Shown here piece by piece: positions 11,037 to 12,182 of a DNA stretch of 12,182 nucleotides. Position 1 is the stretch's first letter; each line of letters begins with the position of its first letter. The DNA is from Candidatus Kaiserbacteria bacterium RIFCSPHIGHO2_02_FULL_54_11b (GTDB taxonomy: Bacteria > Patescibacteriota > Minisyncoccia > Phycocordibacterales > UBA2100), in assembly GCA_001781275.1 (NCBI GenBank), contig MFLH01000029.1:5941-18122 (forward strand), given 5' to 3'. Below the pieces are notes generated by a model. It was given only the letters and a program-made list of their open reading frames with translations. It had not been told where the DNA came from and did no database searches. The position numbers were made by a program, and so were the translations under genes.

Positions 11037-12182
11037 ATGCGAAGCCTTCCTTTGCGGGAGCCATCTCTTGCGTCACCTCTGCGGAGCATGCGAGCGCTTT
11101 CGACACATCGATTCCTTTTCCGCCTCGCGCTTGCGGGTACCAATGTATTCGCGTGGGTATTTATCTTCCAGTACTTCTACCTCGTCGAACCGGATATCGC
11201 GCACGGGCTCGCGCGCGTGGCACTCCTGTACGCGCTCTCTCAGACGATTACCTGCCTCGTGACGCCTTTTGCCGCTCGTTTGTTGCGCTCGGGTGCCCGG
11301 AGAGCGCTGCTCCTAGGGACAGTTGCTGCAGCATCGTCATTCGTTGTCCTCGGTGCTGCGCTCGAAGGTTTTTGGGGTGGTGCAGAGGTGCCGATCGCAC
11401 TCGCCGCGTTTGCGTGCGGCTTGGGCGTGTACCGTGCGCTCTACTGGATACCCTACGAGGCCGAAGCGGAGGCGGCAGGAAAACGAGCCAAAAATATTTT
11501 TGCGGAACTCTTCATCGCCCTCGCACCACTTCTTGGTGGGGCATGTGTGGCCGCGTCTCTTTATGGGCCGGTATGGCTGCTCTTCGGAGGCGCCTGCCTC
11601 ATCCTTATTTCAGTAATACCCATCTTCTCTCTGCGTGATATTCACGAAGGATTTTCGTGGGGCTACCGCGAGACCTTTGGACACATGATCGATCCGGCCA
11701 ACCGCGCGCTCGTGACGCAGTCCTTTCTCGAGGGTATCGCAGGAGCCGCGCTCCTGCTCTTCTGGCCGCTGGCGATATTTCTCATTACAGGCTGGTCGTA
11801 TGGGATGTTGGGAGTCGTACTCTCACTCACGTTCGTCCTCGCTATTTTCATGCGCTCTCTCGTACGCAAAGGTCTGCGCAAAGCAAGTCTGCACGCATCC
11901 AGTACGCTAAACATCGTTTTTGCGGTGACCCCGTGGATATTCCGTATGCTTGTCGCAACCCCGTTCGGCGTCATACTCGTTGATTCTTATTTCCACACAA
12001 CCACCCCACGACGTATCGGCCTCGATCCGGTGGTCTTTGAACAAGCGGCCGATGGCGGCTCCTTCCTCGACGAGTACACCGCGCTCAAAGAAATGGCCCT
12101 CTCGCTCGGCAGGATAGCGCTCTGTGCGGTGGGGGCGGCAGCAGCTCTTACCGTATCACTGCCTGTAGCGTTCGTCGTGGTC
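11037..12182 (+). CDS. Multi-pass membrane transporter-like protein (MFS-like), cut by right edge
   Basis: The frame starts at ATG 11037 and remains open for 382 codons to the window end. About ten hydrophobic spans are visible (about 26-50, 58-80, 88-108, 116-136, 154-173, 178-197, 230-250, 254-272, 289-316, 358-382), with basic loops such as RLLRSGARRA between spans 2 and 3 and RSLVRKGLRKA in the second half. Paired bundles with basic loops suggest a major-facilitator-type transporter, but I see no unambiguous family signature and no substrate can be proposed. YRALYWIPYEAEAEAAGKRAK after span 4 is a distinctive polar segment. An alternative start at ATG 11088 would remove 17 polar residues. 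It sits 2 nt behind the 121-residue membrane gene and shares its promoter. Confidence 0.75.
   Translation, partial: MRSLPLREPSLASPLRSMRALSTHRFLFRLALAGTNVFAWVFIFQYFYLVEPDIAHGLARVALLYALSQTITCLVTPFAARLLRSGARRALLLGTVAAASSFVVLGAALEGFWGGAEVPIALAAFACGLGVYRALYWIPYEAEAEAAGKRAKNIFAELFIALAPLLGGACVAASLYGPVWLLFGGACLILISVIPIFSLRDIHEGFSWGYRETFGHMIDPANRALVTQSFLEGIAGAALLLFWPLAIFLITGWSYGMLGVVLSLTFVLAIFMRSLVRKGLRKASLHASSTLNIVFAVTPWIFRMLVATPFGVILVDSYFHTTTPRRIGLDPVVFEQAADGGSFLDEYTALKEMALSLGRIALCAVGAAAALTVSLPVAFVVV

Noticed and set aside
11153..11983. Plus-strand frames of 97-161 codons near the right end
   Set aside because: They lie out of frame within the long membrane protein that starts at 11037 and stays open to the window end; their arginine/serine-rich text is typical of shadows.
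1..12182. CRISPR array, IS element or prophage
   Set aside because: No regularly spaced direct repeats, transposase or integrase motifs, or phage structural genes were found on either strand by reading.

Overview
The window looks like a chromosomal segment of a Candidate Phyla Radiation (Patescibacteria, probably Parcubacteria/Paceibacteria-like) bacterium. This is inferred from gene style: compact single-gene transcription units, a UvrC without its C-terminal helix-hairpin-helix region, a small RRM protein with a glycine-rich tail, and short palindromic words inside conserved genes. TGA acts as a normal stop throughout. No phage, IS element or CRISPR array is visible, and the taxonomic call is not proven by any marker here.

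Layout. On the minus strand, carB (cut by the left edge) and carA form an operon with a 4-base ATGA overlap. carA is preceded by a structured leader holding a 30-codon ORF that itself overlaps carA by ATGA. A divergent intergenic region of about 45 bp carries the carA promoter and the -10 box of a short uvrC on the plus strand. Then follow two small, self-contained plus-strand units: a 28-residue membrane peptide and a 95-residue zinc-ribbon protein. Next come a D-Ala-D-Ala ligase-like ATP-grasp gene, a SAM methyltransferase, and a convergent tRNA-Ala(UGC). A 753-residue acyl-CoA-synthetase-like protein with a GNAT-like C-terminal region follows. The right part holds a 93-residue orphan gene, a hairpin-rich spacer, an RRM protein, a four-helix membrane protein and a multi-pass MFS-like transporter cut by the right edge.

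Expression logic. Two initiation styles can be read directly. uvrC, the ddl-like gene and the 121-residue membrane protein each have a TATAAT/TATACT box ending exactly 6 nt before ATG with no Shine-Dalgarno, as expected for leaderless mRNAs. The three small orphan genes instead have separate -35/-10 promoters and clear Shine-Dalgarno sequences. In two of these the -35 TTGAC core is built on the stop codon of the preceding gene.

Most interesting signals: (1) a possible PyrL-like attenuator in front of carAB; (2) three different short repeat-like elements embedded in frame in carA, uvrC and the acyl-CoA synthetase gene; (3) the 28-residue membrane peptide behind the best promoter in the window; (4) the leaderless-promoter rule; (5) the synthetase-GNAT fusion; (6) the truncated UvrC.
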